NCBI GenBank assembly: GCA_000435335.1
Contig: FR891328.1
Span: 1 to 25,832, forward strand
Reading direction: 5' to 3'
Length of the DNA: 25,832 nucleotides
Origin: Clostridium sp. CAG:964
GTDB taxonomy: Bacteria > Bacillota > Clostridia > Oscillospirales > Acutalibacteraceae
The position numbers and the translations under genes are program-made. The notes under the pieces are model-generated. The model had not been told where the DNA came from. It was given only the letters and a program-made list of their open reading frames with translations, and made no database searches. Each line of letters starts with the position of its first letter. The first letter of the stretch is position 1. Below, one piece after another: positions 15,557-23,421 of this stretch.

Positions 15557-16848
15557 GTATATTTGAAAATTTAATCTTTTTACTGGAATTTCTCTTTGAA
15601 GGCTACTGTGCATATACATATTTTTCAACATTTTTTGAAAGAAATGACAGAATTCGCTACCCGCTGATGTTGTACATAGTTGTATCTGCCATATGGTTTT
15701 TTCTGTATGCAACAGTAGATGTGGTAACAAATTTAATGCTGTTTTTAGCAACAAATATTATAATTACAAAATTGTGCTATAAAACCGACCTTGGCAGCTG
15801 TCTTCTTCACTCCTTCATTTTTTCCTCGGCATTTGTAGGCTGTGAATTGCTCACCATACCTTTTTCAAATTTGTTGCTTCAAAACGACTATATTCAGATT
15901 CGTTCGTTTGAAGCCGAGCTGTTTATTTCTACCATTTCAAAGCTGCTGCTGTTTATAGCCTGCAAGCTGGTACAGAAATATGCATTAAAGGAGCTTGAAC
16001 GAACTAAGGGTATATGGCTGTTTTTACTGCCTATGTCGTCCCTAATATGCATAATGGGCATATACTATCTGGCAGGCTACTGCCGCCCTACCTACATATC
16101 AAGTATAATTATTTCGCTATGCTCTATATGCCTGCTGGCGGCAAACATTGTAGTATTTTTGGTGCATGAAAACCAAATAAAAATTTCAAGTCAGCTTACA
16201 AAGCTACAGCTTGCCGAGCAGAAAAGCGAGCTTGACTACAACTACTACAGGGTGCTGCAGTCAAGCTACGATAAATCCCGTGTAGCCGTACATGACAGCA
16301 AGCACCACCTAAATGTCATAAACTCTATGGCATACGATAAAAATTACAGCGGCATAACCGATTATATAGCCTCTCTTTTAGGTCAGGATTATTACACAGC
16401 CGGCAGCTGTATAACAAAAAATAAAATATTTGACATAATAATTATGCAGGCAAAGGAGCAGTGCCAACGCAAGGGCATAAATTTTTCATTTGAGCACAAC
16501 AACCATAACCTCAGCTTTGTTGAGGACGCCGACCTGTGCTGTATAGTATCTAACCTGCTGGATAACGCCATTGAAGCGGCCGAAGGCTCTGCCGGAAAAA
16601 GAGTTAATATGCTTATATATACAAACCCTATGTCGTCAATGTATTTTTTAGAGGTAAACAACAGCTGTGATAATCCTCCTAAAACCAAAAATAATTTTCT
16701 TATTACCATAAAAAAAGATAAGGAAAGACACGGTCTTGGCTTATACAGTGTTCGGCTAACTGCTAAAAAGTACGGCGGCGAAATAAATTACAAATACGAC
16801 TCGGAAAAAAAGTCTTTTAAAACAATAGTTATGCTTAACAAACGATAA
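15553..16848 (+). CDS. AgrC-like sensor histidine kinase (GHKL ATPase)
   Basis: This 431-residue kinase has about six N-terminal membrane segments (roughly 5-25, 37-55, 57-75, 84-108, 125-142, 153-205 holding the last two). The dimerisation-phosphoacceptor region reads VAVHDSKHHLNVI with H247 as the likely phosphorylated residue. The ATPase domain has the N box NLLDNAIEAAEG (334-345) and the G box HGLGLYSV (393-400), and belongs to the HATPase_c_5 type found in AgrC/ComD kinases. The start is TTG at 15553, overlapping the regulator stop as TTGA, with GGTGAG upstream. Architecture suggests sensing of an extracellular peptide or membrane cue. No cognate peptide gene was found nearby. Confidence 0.92.
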   Translation: MSIFENLIFLLEFLFEGYCAYTYFSTFFERNDRIRYPLMLYIVVSAIWFFLYATVDVVTNLMLFLATNIIITKLCYKTDLGSCLLHSFIFSSAFVGCELLTIPFSNLLLQNDYIQIRSFEAELFISTISKLLLFIACKLVQKYALKELERTKGIWLFLLPMSSLICIMGIYYLAGYCRPTYISSIIISLCSICLLAANIVVFLVHENQIKISSQLTKLQLAEQKSELDYNYYRVLQSSYDKSRVAVHDSKHHLNVINSMAYDKNYSGITDYIASLLGQDYYTAGSCITKNKIFDIIIMQAKEQCQRKGINFSFEHNNHNLSFVEDADLCCIVSNLLDNAIEAAEGSAGKRVNMLIYTNPMSSMYFLEVNNSCDNPPKTKNNFLITIKKDKERHGLGLYSVRLTAKKYGGEINYKYDSEKKSFKTIVMLNKR

Positions 16849-17004
16849 ATCTTCCAAGTCATTAGTGGAAAGTAGGGTTGTTAAAAACAGAGCAGGTGTA
16901 TAAACGGGGTTTGTTAATAAACAAAAGCGTTAAAACAATTATTATGCAGAAATATAACTCTAAAGCAGCTTTTCACAAGCAAACAGATTAACATACAAGT
17001 AAAA

Positions 17005-17038
17005 GCGGTCATACCAAATGTGGTGTGACCGCCTTTTT
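17005..17038 (+). terminator. Terminator after the two-component operon
   Basis: A 12-bp stem (GCGGTCATACCA with TGGTGTGACCGC, one T-G pair) closes an AATG loop and is followed by CTTTTT. Four As before the stem give a short T-run on the other strand, so it may also stop the convergent methyltransferase transcript. Confidence 0.92.
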
Positions 17039-17119
17039 GCGCATAATTTTGTATTTTTAGCTTATTTTCTTGCCTTATAAAGGTGTAATAGATCTTAACA
17101 CTTTTTCTTCTTTGGCTTT

Positions 17120-18277
17120 TTACAGTCGATTATCCTCACTTAGCAGCTTGTAAAGGGTAGGTGAAAGATTAAACTCACTCATAACAGCCTTAACCTGCTG
17201 TAAATATTTTTCCTTGGTCTTTTCTGAATTGTGCTGCTTTTTAACAGCCCTTATTAATATATTTTTTGGCGTATGGGACAAGTCCACAAATTCCAGCAGC
17301 TGTGTTTTATAACCGCAGCATTCCAGCAAATTGCCCCGAATAGCGTCTGTAGTAAGTGCTGCAAAGCGTTCCTGTATAATGCCGTAGCTTGTAAACAGCG
17401 ACAGAGCATCGGACTTAATTTGTCCGTTTAGCTCATGCTGACAGCAGGGCACAGAGAATATCATTTTTGTATTCCACCTTACAGCGTTATAAAGAGCATA
17501 ATCTGTAGCAGTGTCGCAGGCGTGCAGCGTCATTACAATGTCCGGCTGAAAATCGCTGCTGTAGCCGTTAATGTCGCCAAGCTTAAACTGCAAACCATTG
17601 TACCCGTAGCTTTTGGCGGCGGCATTGCACTTTTTTATAACATCCTCCTTTAAATCAAGCCCCACTATATTTACCCTTTGATGTCTAAGCTCTGTAAAGT
17701 AGTAATACACAATGAATGTCAGGTAAGACTTGCCGCATCCAAAATCTATAATGTTTACTGTGTCCTGTTTAAGCTCCTTTACAGAGTCATCTATAATCTC
17801 TATGAACCTGTTAATCTGCTTGAATTTGTCATACATAGACTGTACAACCTTGCCCTCCTTTGTAAATATACCCATATCTACAAGAGGAGGCACAACTGTG
17901 CCCTCTTTTATAAGGTAGTTTTTTTGCCTGTTGTGCTGTGTAGAGGTCTGTGTTAAGTCCTTTGAAATTTGCTTTGTTTTAAAAGATGCCTTGCCTTTTT
18001 TTGAAATCATTACCATATATTCATGGCTTTTGCTGAAGCTGTTCAGCTGTTTAAAATCCTTTTCCAGCATTGTACCGCAAAGCTCTATTGTCTGCTGTAC
18101 CGACAGATTTTCGTGAAAAACCTGCTTTTCGGTGTACCTTGACGCCTGGTAGTAGTCTCCCTTGTTTTCTATAACTATTTTCTTGCAAGGAGAGCCTTTG
18201 CCTGCGGGCTTGCTTATGACGGTTTTCGCAGGAGTATCGGCAAATATTTTGTTGATGTATTCTAAGGTAGCAGTCAT
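17120..18277 (-). CDS. METTL25-like class I SAM-dependent methyltransferase
   Basis: This 385-residue protein has an N-terminal region (1-140) of unknown fold and a Rossmann methyltransferase domain of the Methyltransf_32 type (about 145-350). Motif I is DFGCGKSYLT (178-187), the acidic end of strand 2 is GLDLK (206-210), GDI follows at 234-236, LHACDTATDYAL lies at 251-262, and SVPCCQHE at 275-282. The last motif, with paired Cys and CQHE, is characteristic of this family, whose eukaryotic members include METTL25 and GSTCD. The substrate is not known to me; RNA or a protein is possible. GGGAG precedes the ATG at 18277. It is transcribed alone and divergently from the esterase. Confidence 0.8.
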   Translation of the reverse strand: MTATLEYINKIFADTPAKTVISKPAGKGSPCKKIVIENKGDYYQASRYTEKQVFHENLSVQQTIELCGTMLEKDFKQLNSFSKSHEYMVMISKKGKASFKTKQISKDLTQTSTQHNRQKNYLIKEGTVVPPLVDMGIFTKEGKVVQSMYDKFKQINRFIEIIDDSVKELKQDTVNIIDFGCGKSYLTFIVYYYFTELRHQRVNIVGLDLKEDVIKKCNAAAKSYGYNGLQFKLGDINGYSSDFQPDIVMTLHACDTATDYALYNAVRWNTKMIFSVPCCQHELNGQIKSDALSLFTSYGIIQERFAALTTDAIRGNLLECCGYKTQLLEFVDLSHTPKNILIRAVKKQHNSEKTKEKYLQQVKAVMSEFNLSPTLYKLLSEDNRL

Positions 18278-18307
18278 TTGTAATTCTCCCTAAAATTATT
18301 TTAAGAT

Positions 18308-18336
18308 TTAATAGAATTTTAATTTACTGTATACAA
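18308..18336 (-). promoter_or_regulatory. Candidate promoter of the methyltransferase gene
   Basis: On the minus strand TTGTAT (18331-18336), 17 nt, then TATTAA (18308-18313). Its -35 lies inside the left arm of the inverted repeat at 18330-18349. Confidence 0.5.
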
Positions 18337-18351
18337 TATATGTTGTATAAT
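18323..18351 (+). promoter_or_regulatory. Promoter of the esterase gene
   Basis: TTTACT (18323-18328), 17 nt, then a perfect TATAAT (18346-18351). The spacer and -10 are covered by the inverted repeat at 18330-18349. Confidence 0.75.
18330..18349. promoter_or_regulatory. Operator-like inverted repeat shared by divergent promoters
   Basis: TATACAA (18330-18336) and TTGTATA (18343-18349) flank TATATG. The repeat overlaps the -10 of the esterase promoter and the -35 of the methyltransferase promoter, so one bound repressor could block both. Confidence 0.6.
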
Positions 18352-18421
18352 GAAGTACGATGAAGTATTTTAAGGTCGGTTGTTTTTATGTTTATATTAA
18401 AAACAAATAGACGGTGATAAA

Positions 18422-19459
18422 ATGAGTAGCAATGAAGTTATATTTCATAACACACTCGGCTGGAGCAGGGTAAATGCGGTGTTTACCGGCTGTGGCCGTA
18501 CAAAGCAGTGCAAAATGGATACACTGCCAAATAGCCTTGCTCGCTGCTGCATAGGTGCCGAATTTGACGATGTTTATTTTACAAACGGTGAAAACGGGAA
18601 AACGGCCCATACAGCATTTAATCGGCTGTGCAGCTCCTTTGAGCCTAACGGCTTTACATACGATTCTGATATTATATGCTTACAGCCATACGAGGAGGAT
18701 TTCCATTCTGACACCAATACCCACAAACTAACCTTTGAATTTGCAGGAAAAGCACAAAAGAATGTATATGTTTGGACGCCAAGCTGCTACAACCCCGTTG
18801 ACAAAGACAAAAAATACGGAGTAGTGTATATGTTTGACGGGCAAAACCTTTTTAGCAAAGGCTCTACTGCATATGGCAGCTGGAATGTTCCGCAGGTTAT
18901 GGAGTGCCGCAGTGACTATATAGTTGTCGGCATAGACAACAGCGACCATTACCGTGACAGTCAGCTTACCCCTGATATTGGCAAAATAAAAAAGCAGTAC
19001 ACCCCCATGTTTGAAAACGGCACAGGCATACAAATGGCACAGCTTTTATTAAATAAAATTATACCCTATATAAATAAAAACTACAACGTTTTTACAGACA
19101 AAAGTCACACCGCCATTGCAGGCGGCTCCTCCGGCGGACTGGAAAGCTTTTATATAGGCACATCATACAGCGATATTTTCGGCATTGCAGGGGCTTTTTC
19201 TCCGTCATTTGTTTTGTATGAGAATTCTGTGTGGGAGAATTATCTTAAAAGCATAAAGCTCTGCCCCAAAATGTACATTTACACGGGCAAACACGACCCG
19301 GTAGAAAAAGAATTATACCCACAGGTGGAAAGGACGGTTCAGTTTTTAAAAAGCAGTAAGCACAGCGAAAAATTGGTATATGACTGCAGGGAGTTTAATT
19401 TTCACAACGAATCGGCTTGGGCGGGTGCATTTATTAAGTTTGCCGCCATGCTAGAATAG
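18422..19459 (+). CDS. Putative alpha/beta-hydrolase esterase (esterase D type) with N-terminal carbohydrate-binding-like domain
   Basis: This 345-residue protein has no signal peptide, so it is cytoplasmic. Residues about 4-66 resemble a small starch-binding-type beta-sandwich: a W in FHNTLGWSRVNAVF and a late VYFTNGENGKTAH that mimics the FNNG...QT strand pattern of such modules. Residues about 105-345 are a PF00756-type esterase with VYVWTPSCYNP, YMFDGQNLF, the nucleophile elbow GGSSGG (S237), GKHDP (D292) and FHNESAW (H328). This class includes feruloyl/acetyl esterases, S-formylglutathione hydrolases and trilactone esterases; the substrate here is unknown. The role of the N-terminal domain without secretion is puzzling. 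A GGTG ribosome site is weak. Confidence 0.8.
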   Translation: MSSNEVIFHNTLGWSRVNAVFTGCGRTKQCKMDTLPNSLARCCIGAEFDDVYFTNGENGKTAHTAFNRLCSSFEPNGFTYDSDIICLQPYEEDFHSDTNTHKLTFEFAGKAQKNVYVWTPSCYNPVDKDKKYGVVYMFDGQNLFSKGSTAYGSWNVPQVMECRSDYIVVGIDNSDHYRDSQLTPDIGKIKKQYTPMFENGTGIQMAQLLLNKIIPYINKNYNVFTDKSHTAIAGGSSGGLESFYIGTSYSDIFGIAGAFSPSFVLYENSVWENYLKSIKLCPKMYIYTGKHDPVEKELYPQVERTVQFLKSSKHSEKLVYDCREFNFHNESAWAGAFIKFAAMLE

Positions 19460-19499
19460 CTGCTATAATAACAAAAATGAGAATTATTATTAAAACCTA

Positions 19500-19528
19500 T
19501 TGACTTTTTAACAACAATAGGTTAAAAT
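19500..19528 (+). promoter_or_regulatory. Promoter of the flavodiiron gene with inverted repeat
   Basis: TTGACT (19500-19505), 17 nt, then TAAAAT (19523-19528). CCTATTG (19496-19502) and CAATAGG (19515-19521) form an inverted repeat over the -35 and spacer, a plausible redox or oxygen regulator site. It does not match the usual Rex or Fur consensus by eye. Confidence 0.7.
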
Positions 19529-19564
19529 TGGTACAACAACTTGTAACAAACAGGAGGTTTTATT

Positions 19565-20731
19565 TTGAACAAGACATATATTTCCGAAAGTATAAAGTAT
19601 ATAGGTGTAGACGACAGAGAAACAGATTTATTTGAGGGGCAGTATATAATCCCCAACGGTGTGTCATACAACTCCTATGTTATTTTTGACGAAAAAATAG
19701 CAGTTATGGACACTGTAGATAAAATTGCCACAGACAAGTGGGTGGAAAATCTTGAAAAAGCTCTTAACGGCAAAGCACCGGATTATTTGGTTATTTCACA
19801 TATGGAGCCTGACCATGCTTCAAATGTAAAGCTGTTTGCAGAAAAATACCCTAATGCAAAGCTTGTAGGCAATGCAAAAACCTTTGCGTATATGCCGCAG
19901 TTTTTCAACTTAAATGTAGATGACAGAAAGGTAGTTGTAAAAGAGGGAGATACCCTTGAGCTGGGTCAGCATACACTTACATTTATAATGGCACCAATGG
20001 TTCACTGGCCTGAGGTTATGGTGGCATATGACTCAAAGGACAAGGTGCTGTTCTCGGCTGACGGCTTTGGCAAGTTTGGTGCACTTGACGCCGATGAGGA
20101 CTGGACCTGTGAAGCAAGAAGATACTATTTTAATATTGTAGGAAAGTACGGTGCACAGGTTCAGGCATTGCTGAAAAAGACAGCAAGCCTTGATATTCAA
20201 ACAATATGCCCGCTGCATGGGCCTATTTTAAACGAAAACCTGAGCTATTATATTGACAAGTACGACATTTGGAGCAGCTTCCGACCGGAGGATAAGGGCG
20301 TTATGATTGCCTACGGCTCTATGCACGGAAACACCAAGCAGGCGGCACTGGAGCTTAAAGCCCTGCTGGAGGAAAGAGGAGTGCAAAAGGTTGCCGTTGC
20401 CGACCTTACAAGGGACGATATGGCAGAGGCTATAGAGGACGCATTCAGATACGACCGTCTTGTAGTAGCCTGCCCAACATATGACGGTGCATTATTCCCG
20501 GCAGTTGAGGATTTTCTATATCATCTAAAAATAAAGAACTACCAAAGCAGAAGGGTTGCGCTAATAGAAAACGGAACATGGGCACCAATGGCAGGCAAAA
20601 AAATGAAGGAATACTTTGAGGGTATGAAAAACATTACACTGTGCGACACAGCTGTAACTGTAAAATCCACACTAAATGAAGCCTCTGCAGAACAGCTAAA
20701 GGCCTTGGCAGACGAGCTTGCAGATAATTAA
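19565..20731 (+). CDS. A-type flavodiiron protein (FprA family, O2/NO reductase)
   Basis: This 388-residue protein has an N-terminal metallo-beta-lactamase-like diiron domain (about 1-245) and a C-terminal flavodoxin domain (about 246-388). Expected iron ligands are present: H79, E81, D83 and H84 in SHMEPDH, H147 in VHWPE, D166 in SADGFG, and H218 in CPLHGP. The FMN phosphate loop is AYGSMHGNT (249-257). Such proteins reduce O2 to water or NO to N2O and protect anaerobes; which substrate dominates cannot be told. It lacks a fused rubredoxin domain, so a separate electron donor is needed. The start is TTG at 19565, supported by AGGAGG at good spacing. It is a single-gene unit. Confidence 0.93.
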   Translation: MNKTYISESIKYIGVDDRETDLFEGQYIIPNGVSYNSYVIFDEKIAVMDTVDKIATDKWVENLEKALNGKAPDYLVISHMEPDHASNVKLFAEKYPNAKLVGNAKTFAYMPQFFNLNVDDRKVVVKEGDTLELGQHTLTFIMAPMVHWPEVMVAYDSKDKVLFSADGFGKFGALDADEDWTCEARRYYFNIVGKYGAQVQALLKKTASLDIQTICPLHGPILNENLSYYIDKYDIWSSFRPEDKGVMIAYGSMHGNTKQAALELKALLEERGVQKVAVADLTRDDMAEAIEDAFRYDRLVVACPTYDGALFPAVEDFLYHLKIKNYQSRRVALIENGTWAPMAGKKMKEYFEGMKNITLCDTAVTVKSTLNEASAEQLKALADELADN

Positions 20732-20736
20732 GTCAT

Positions 20737-20919
20737 TAAAAAGCATTAATACAGACTAGGCTGTTTATATTGATTTGATGCTAAATTCTCCTTTCTTTTT
20801 ACGATAAGTCTTTGAACACTTATTGTAACGGATTGGAGAATTTTTTGTATAACCCTTGTCGCCCCCAACATCGGGCGTTTGTTCCGCTAATTAGGTGGAA
20901 TCGTCTAAAAAGCATTAAT
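20737..20919. repeat. 14-bp direct repeat bounding a 155-bp hairpin-rich block
   Basis: TAAAAAGCATTAAT occurs at 20737-20750, just after the flavodiiron stop, and again at 20906-20919, just before the shared terminator. GTC also precedes both copies (with two extra bases at the first). The 155 bp between hold three successive stem-loops (20783-20843, about 20871-20888 and about 20883-20900 region). This looks like an insertion with duplication of its target or a duplicated terminator region. I do not recognise a known element. Confidence 0.55.
20783..20846 (+). terminator. Terminator-like long hairpin after the flavodiiron gene
   Basis: AAATTCTCC (20783-20791) pairs with GGAGAATTT (20835-20843), which runs into TTTTTT. 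Inside, TTACGATAAGT pairs with ACTTATTGTAA (one G-T pair). The 61-nt structure with a T-run can stop plus-strand transcription and could also be a small stable RNA end. Confidence 0.7.
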
Positions 20920-20921
20920 TA

Positions 20922-20965
20922 AAATCGCCGCAGCAGTTAAAAGGCTATAACTGCTGCGGCGATTT
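20922..20965. terminator. Bidirectional terminator between the flavodiiron and NUDIX genes
   Basis: An 18-bp perfect stem (20922-20939 with 20948-20965, core TCGCCGCAGCAGTTA) has an 8-nt loop. ATTTATAT follows on the plus strand and TTTTAATT on the minus strand. It sits between convergent genes. Confidence 0.9.
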
Positions 20966-20994
20966 ATATGTTGCTATAAGCTTTTCAAAACAGC

Positions 20995-21549
20995 TTATGC
21001 TATTTTAGTTTTCAGCATAAAATGATTTCGGTCAAAACAGCCGTAGCTGCCTTTCATATTGAACATAAGTCCCAATAAATCCTCATAGTAAGGAATAAAT
21101 ATGCCCCTGTGTACCATTTCCTGAATTTCCTTTAGGCTTGCCCATTTAACGGCAATTACCTCGTCAAATTGAAGCTCCAGCTGTTCAATATCAATAGTAT
21201 TGTCAAGCTCCAGCATATAAATATCGTCAAAGCCGTTTTCAAAGTTTACAGTCAGCTGCGGTCTTATGCCGGTAAAATCCATTTTAAGCCCAAGCTCCTC
21301 CTGCAGCTCTCTTGAAGCCGCCATTTGGCTTGTTTCGCCCGACACTGCACAGCCGCCTACGGTAACATCCCACATACCGGCCCATTCCTTTTTTAACGGC
21401 TGGCGCTGTTGAATAAGCATTTGTCCCTTGTTGTTAAAAATGCAAATATGTACAGCCAAACGGTACTCGTCCTGCTGTAAGCTACAGCCTCTCTCTACTG
21501 TTCTGTCTGTTTTCTCTCTGTTTTGGGTATAAACATCCCATTTCTCCAT
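20995..21549 (-). CDS. NUDIX hydrolase
   Basis: This 184-residue protein has the full NUDIX box GCAVSGETSQMAASRELQEE followed by LGL: a Gly, five residues, Glu, seven residues, REL-Q-EE-L-G-L. Glu residues of REXXEE bind catalytic Mg2+ for cleavage of a nucleoside diphosphate-X substrate. The N-terminal EKWDVY segment and PLKKEWAGMWDVTVGG resemble the YfcD/IPP-isomerase-like branch of the superfamily, whose substrates vary; none is assigned. GGAGGT lies upstream of the ATG at 21549. It has its own promoter and is not obviously co-transcribed with the phosphomutase behind it. Confidence 0.88.
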   Translation of the reverse strand: MEKWDVYTQNREKTDRTVERGCSLQQDEYRLAVHICIFNNKGQMLIQQRQPLKKEWAGMWDVTVGGCAVSGETSQMAASRELQEELGLKMDFTGIRPQLTVNFENGFDDIYMLELDNTIDIEQLELQFDEVIAVKWASLKEIQEMVHRGIFIPYYEDLLGLMFNMKGSYGCFDRNHFMLKTKIA

Positions 21550-21567
21550 AAAAATACCTCCAAAAGC

Positions 21568-21586
21568 ACATATACCTTGTATATGT
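21568..21586. repeat. 8-bp inverted repeat in the NUDIX leader
   Basis: ACATATAC and GTATATGT flank CTT, 19 nt upstream of the NUDIX start. It could be an operator or a small mRNA stem close to the ribosome site. Confidence 0.45.
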
Positions 21587-21612
21587 ATAAGAATTAAACA
21601 AATAATTTATGC

Positions 21613-21654
21613 CATAAAATAAGACACTACCATTAAACAATGAATAGTGTCTTA
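21613..21654 (-). terminator. Hairpin with T-rich tail after the phosphomutase, at the 5' end of the NUDIX transcript
   Basis: TAAGACACTA (21620-21629) pairs with TAGTGTCTTA (21645-21654), with a second small CATT/AATG stem in the loop. On the minus strand TTATTTTAT follows. It can terminate the phosphomutase transcript, but a promoter at 21667-21695 would also place it at +6 of the NUDIX transcript. Confidence 0.75.
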
Positions 21655-21666
21655 CTGACAAACAAT

Positions 21667-21695
21667 ATAATATTATATTTAAATTATCCTGTCAA
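21667..21695 (-). promoter_or_regulatory. Promoter of the NUDIX gene
   Basis: On the minus strand TTGACA (21690-21695), 17 nt, then TATTAT (21667-21672). It starts 8 nt after the phosphomutase stop, and the hairpin at 21620-21654 follows immediately. Confidence 0.7.
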
Positions 21696-21702
21696 GGGGA
21701 AA

Positions 21703-23421
21703 TCAGATACCCATTAATTTTTCTCCGGCTTCAACAAGCTGGTCGGCAATTTTTATGGCAGATTCTTCATTTTCACCAACAGCTGTAATATACAGCTTTA
21801 TTTTTGGCTCTGTACCACTAGGTCTGACAGTAATGGAACAGCCGTCGTCAAGCATAAATGCAATAACATTTGACTTTGGCAGTTTAATTTCAGCTGTAGT
21901 ACCGTTTGCCTTGTCTGTTTTCAGACTTAGCTTGTAGTCATTTACAACAGTAACCCTTCTGCCGCAAATTTCGTCCGGGTGGTTTTCACGAAGAGATGTC
22001 ATTATGCCGCCCATTTTCTCTAAGCCGGCAGCACCGTCAAATTCAAAGCTGACCGTCTTGTTTTTGTAGTAGCCGAACTCCTTGTAAAGCTCTGTAATAA
22101 CATCGTCAAGTGACTTGCCCTGTGTTCTGTAGTAAGCCGCCATTTCGCAAATAAGCATAGAAGCTACTACTGCGTCCTTATCTCTTACATATGTGCCTGC
22201 CAGGTAGCCGTAGCTTTCCTCAAAGCCAAAGATATATCTTTCTTCCTCGCCTGCTTTTTCAAGCTCCAAAATCTGTTCGCCAATGTACTTAAAGCCTGTA
22301 AGTACATTTCTAAGCTCACAGCCAAACTTATCACAAATTTTTGCAACAAGCTCTGTAGTAACTATTGTTTTAACTACAAACGGATTCTGCGGAAGATTAT
22401 TAAGAGCCTTTCTGCAGGACAAAATGTAGTTTGTAAGCATAATGCCTGTTTCGTTGCCTGTCATAAGTCTAAAGGAGCCGTCCTTTAGCTTTACGGCAAT
22501 ACCCACTCTGTCAGAGTCTGGGTCTGTAGCAAGCAGCAGGTCAGGCTTTTCCTTTTCGCACAGGTCAAGTCCAAGCTGCAGCGCCTCTTTAATTTCAGGG
22601 TTAGGGTATGGACAGGTAGTAAAGTTGCCGTCAGGCATTTCCTGCTCCTTAACAACCACCACATTGTCAACGCCTGTTTCGGCAAGAACTCGTCTTACAA
22701 GCTTATTTCCTGCACCGTTTAGTGGAGTGTAAACAACCTTTAATCCTGCACCCTTACAAATGCCCGGATTAACAGCCTGCTTCCTTACATTTTCAATGTA
22801 GCTGTCATATACCGTATCATCTATATACTCAATGCTTCCGTCTGCCAAGCCCTGCTCAAATTCAATTGTTTTAACATCGTTGAAAATGTCGATGCTCTGA
22901 ATTTCGGAATAAACTGCGTCTGCACTTTCGTCTGTCATCTGACAGCCGTCGCTGCCGTAGCACTTGTAGCCGTTGTATTTAGCCGGATTGTGGCTTGCTG
23001 TAACCATAATACCTGCCTGACACTTTAGCTCTCTTACGCAGAAGGAAACAACAGGTGTAGGCTGAAGCTCTCTTGCAACATACGCCTTAATGCCGTTTGC
23101 CGCCAATACTCTGGCTGCTTCCTTTACAAAAACATCAGACTTAATTCTTGAGTCGCCTGCAATAGCAACTGACGCTTTGTCGTAATTTTTCTTTAAATAA
23201 TTAGCCAAACCCTGTGTTGCATAGCGTACAACATATATATTCATTCTGTTTGTACCTGCGCCCAAAACACCTCTTAGGCCGGCTGTACCAAACTCAAGCT
23301 CTCTGTAGAATCTGTCATAGACAGCGTCCTGGTCGTCCTTAATGCTTTCAAGCTCCGGAATAAGGTCAGGATCCTCCGTTGCATTTTTCAGCCATAGGTC
23401 ATATAGTTGATTTGTATTCAT
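21703..23421 (-). CDS. Phosphoglucomutase/phosphomannomutase (phosphohexomutase family)
   Basis: This 572-residue enzyme interconverts hexose 1- and 6-phosphates, feeding glycogen, cell-wall and nucleotide-sugar synthesis. It has the four family landmarks: catalytic Ser in VTASHNP (S143), the Mg2+ loop DPDSDR (D300, D302, D304), the sugar loop FEESYGY (400-406) and the phosphate loop RPSGTEPK (533-540). The N-terminal FGTAGLRG is typical of the PgcA-like branch, as is the length. GTG at 23430 would give three more residues, but AAGGAG is well placed only for the ATG at 23421, so that start is used. It is a single gene with its own promoter. Confidence 0.95.
   Translation of the reverse strand: MNTNQLYDLWLKNATEDPDLIPELESIKDDQDAVYDRFYRELEFGTAGLRGVLGAGTNRMNIYVVRYATQGLANYLKKNYDKASVAIAGDSRIKSDVFVKEAARVLAANGIKAYVARELQPTPVVSFCVRELKCQAGIMVTASHNPAKYNGYKCYGSDGCQMTDESADAVYSEIQSIDIFNDVKTIEFEQGLADGSIEYIDDTVYDSYIENVRKQAVNPGICKGAGLKVVYTPLNGAGNKLVRRVLAETGVDNVVVVKEQEMPDGNFTTCPYPNPEIKEALQLGLDLCEKEKPDLLLATDPDSDRVGIAVKLKDGSFRLMTGNETGIMLTNYILSCRKALNNLPQNPFVVKTIVTTELVAKICDKFGCELRNVLTGFKYIGEQILELEKAGEEERYIFGFEESYGYLAGTYVRDKDAVVASMLICEMAAYYRTQGKSLDDVITELYKEFGYYKNKTVSFEFDGAAGLEKMGGIMTSLRENHPDEICGRRVTVVNDYKLSLKTDKANGTTAEIKLPKSNVIAFMLDDGCSITVRPSGTEPKIKLYITAVGENEESAIKIADQLVEAGEKLMGI

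Noticed and set aside
16910..16925. TTTGTT/AACAAA inverted repeat after the kinase gene
   Set aside because: Short, AT-only and without a T-run; the clear terminator lies at 17005-17038.
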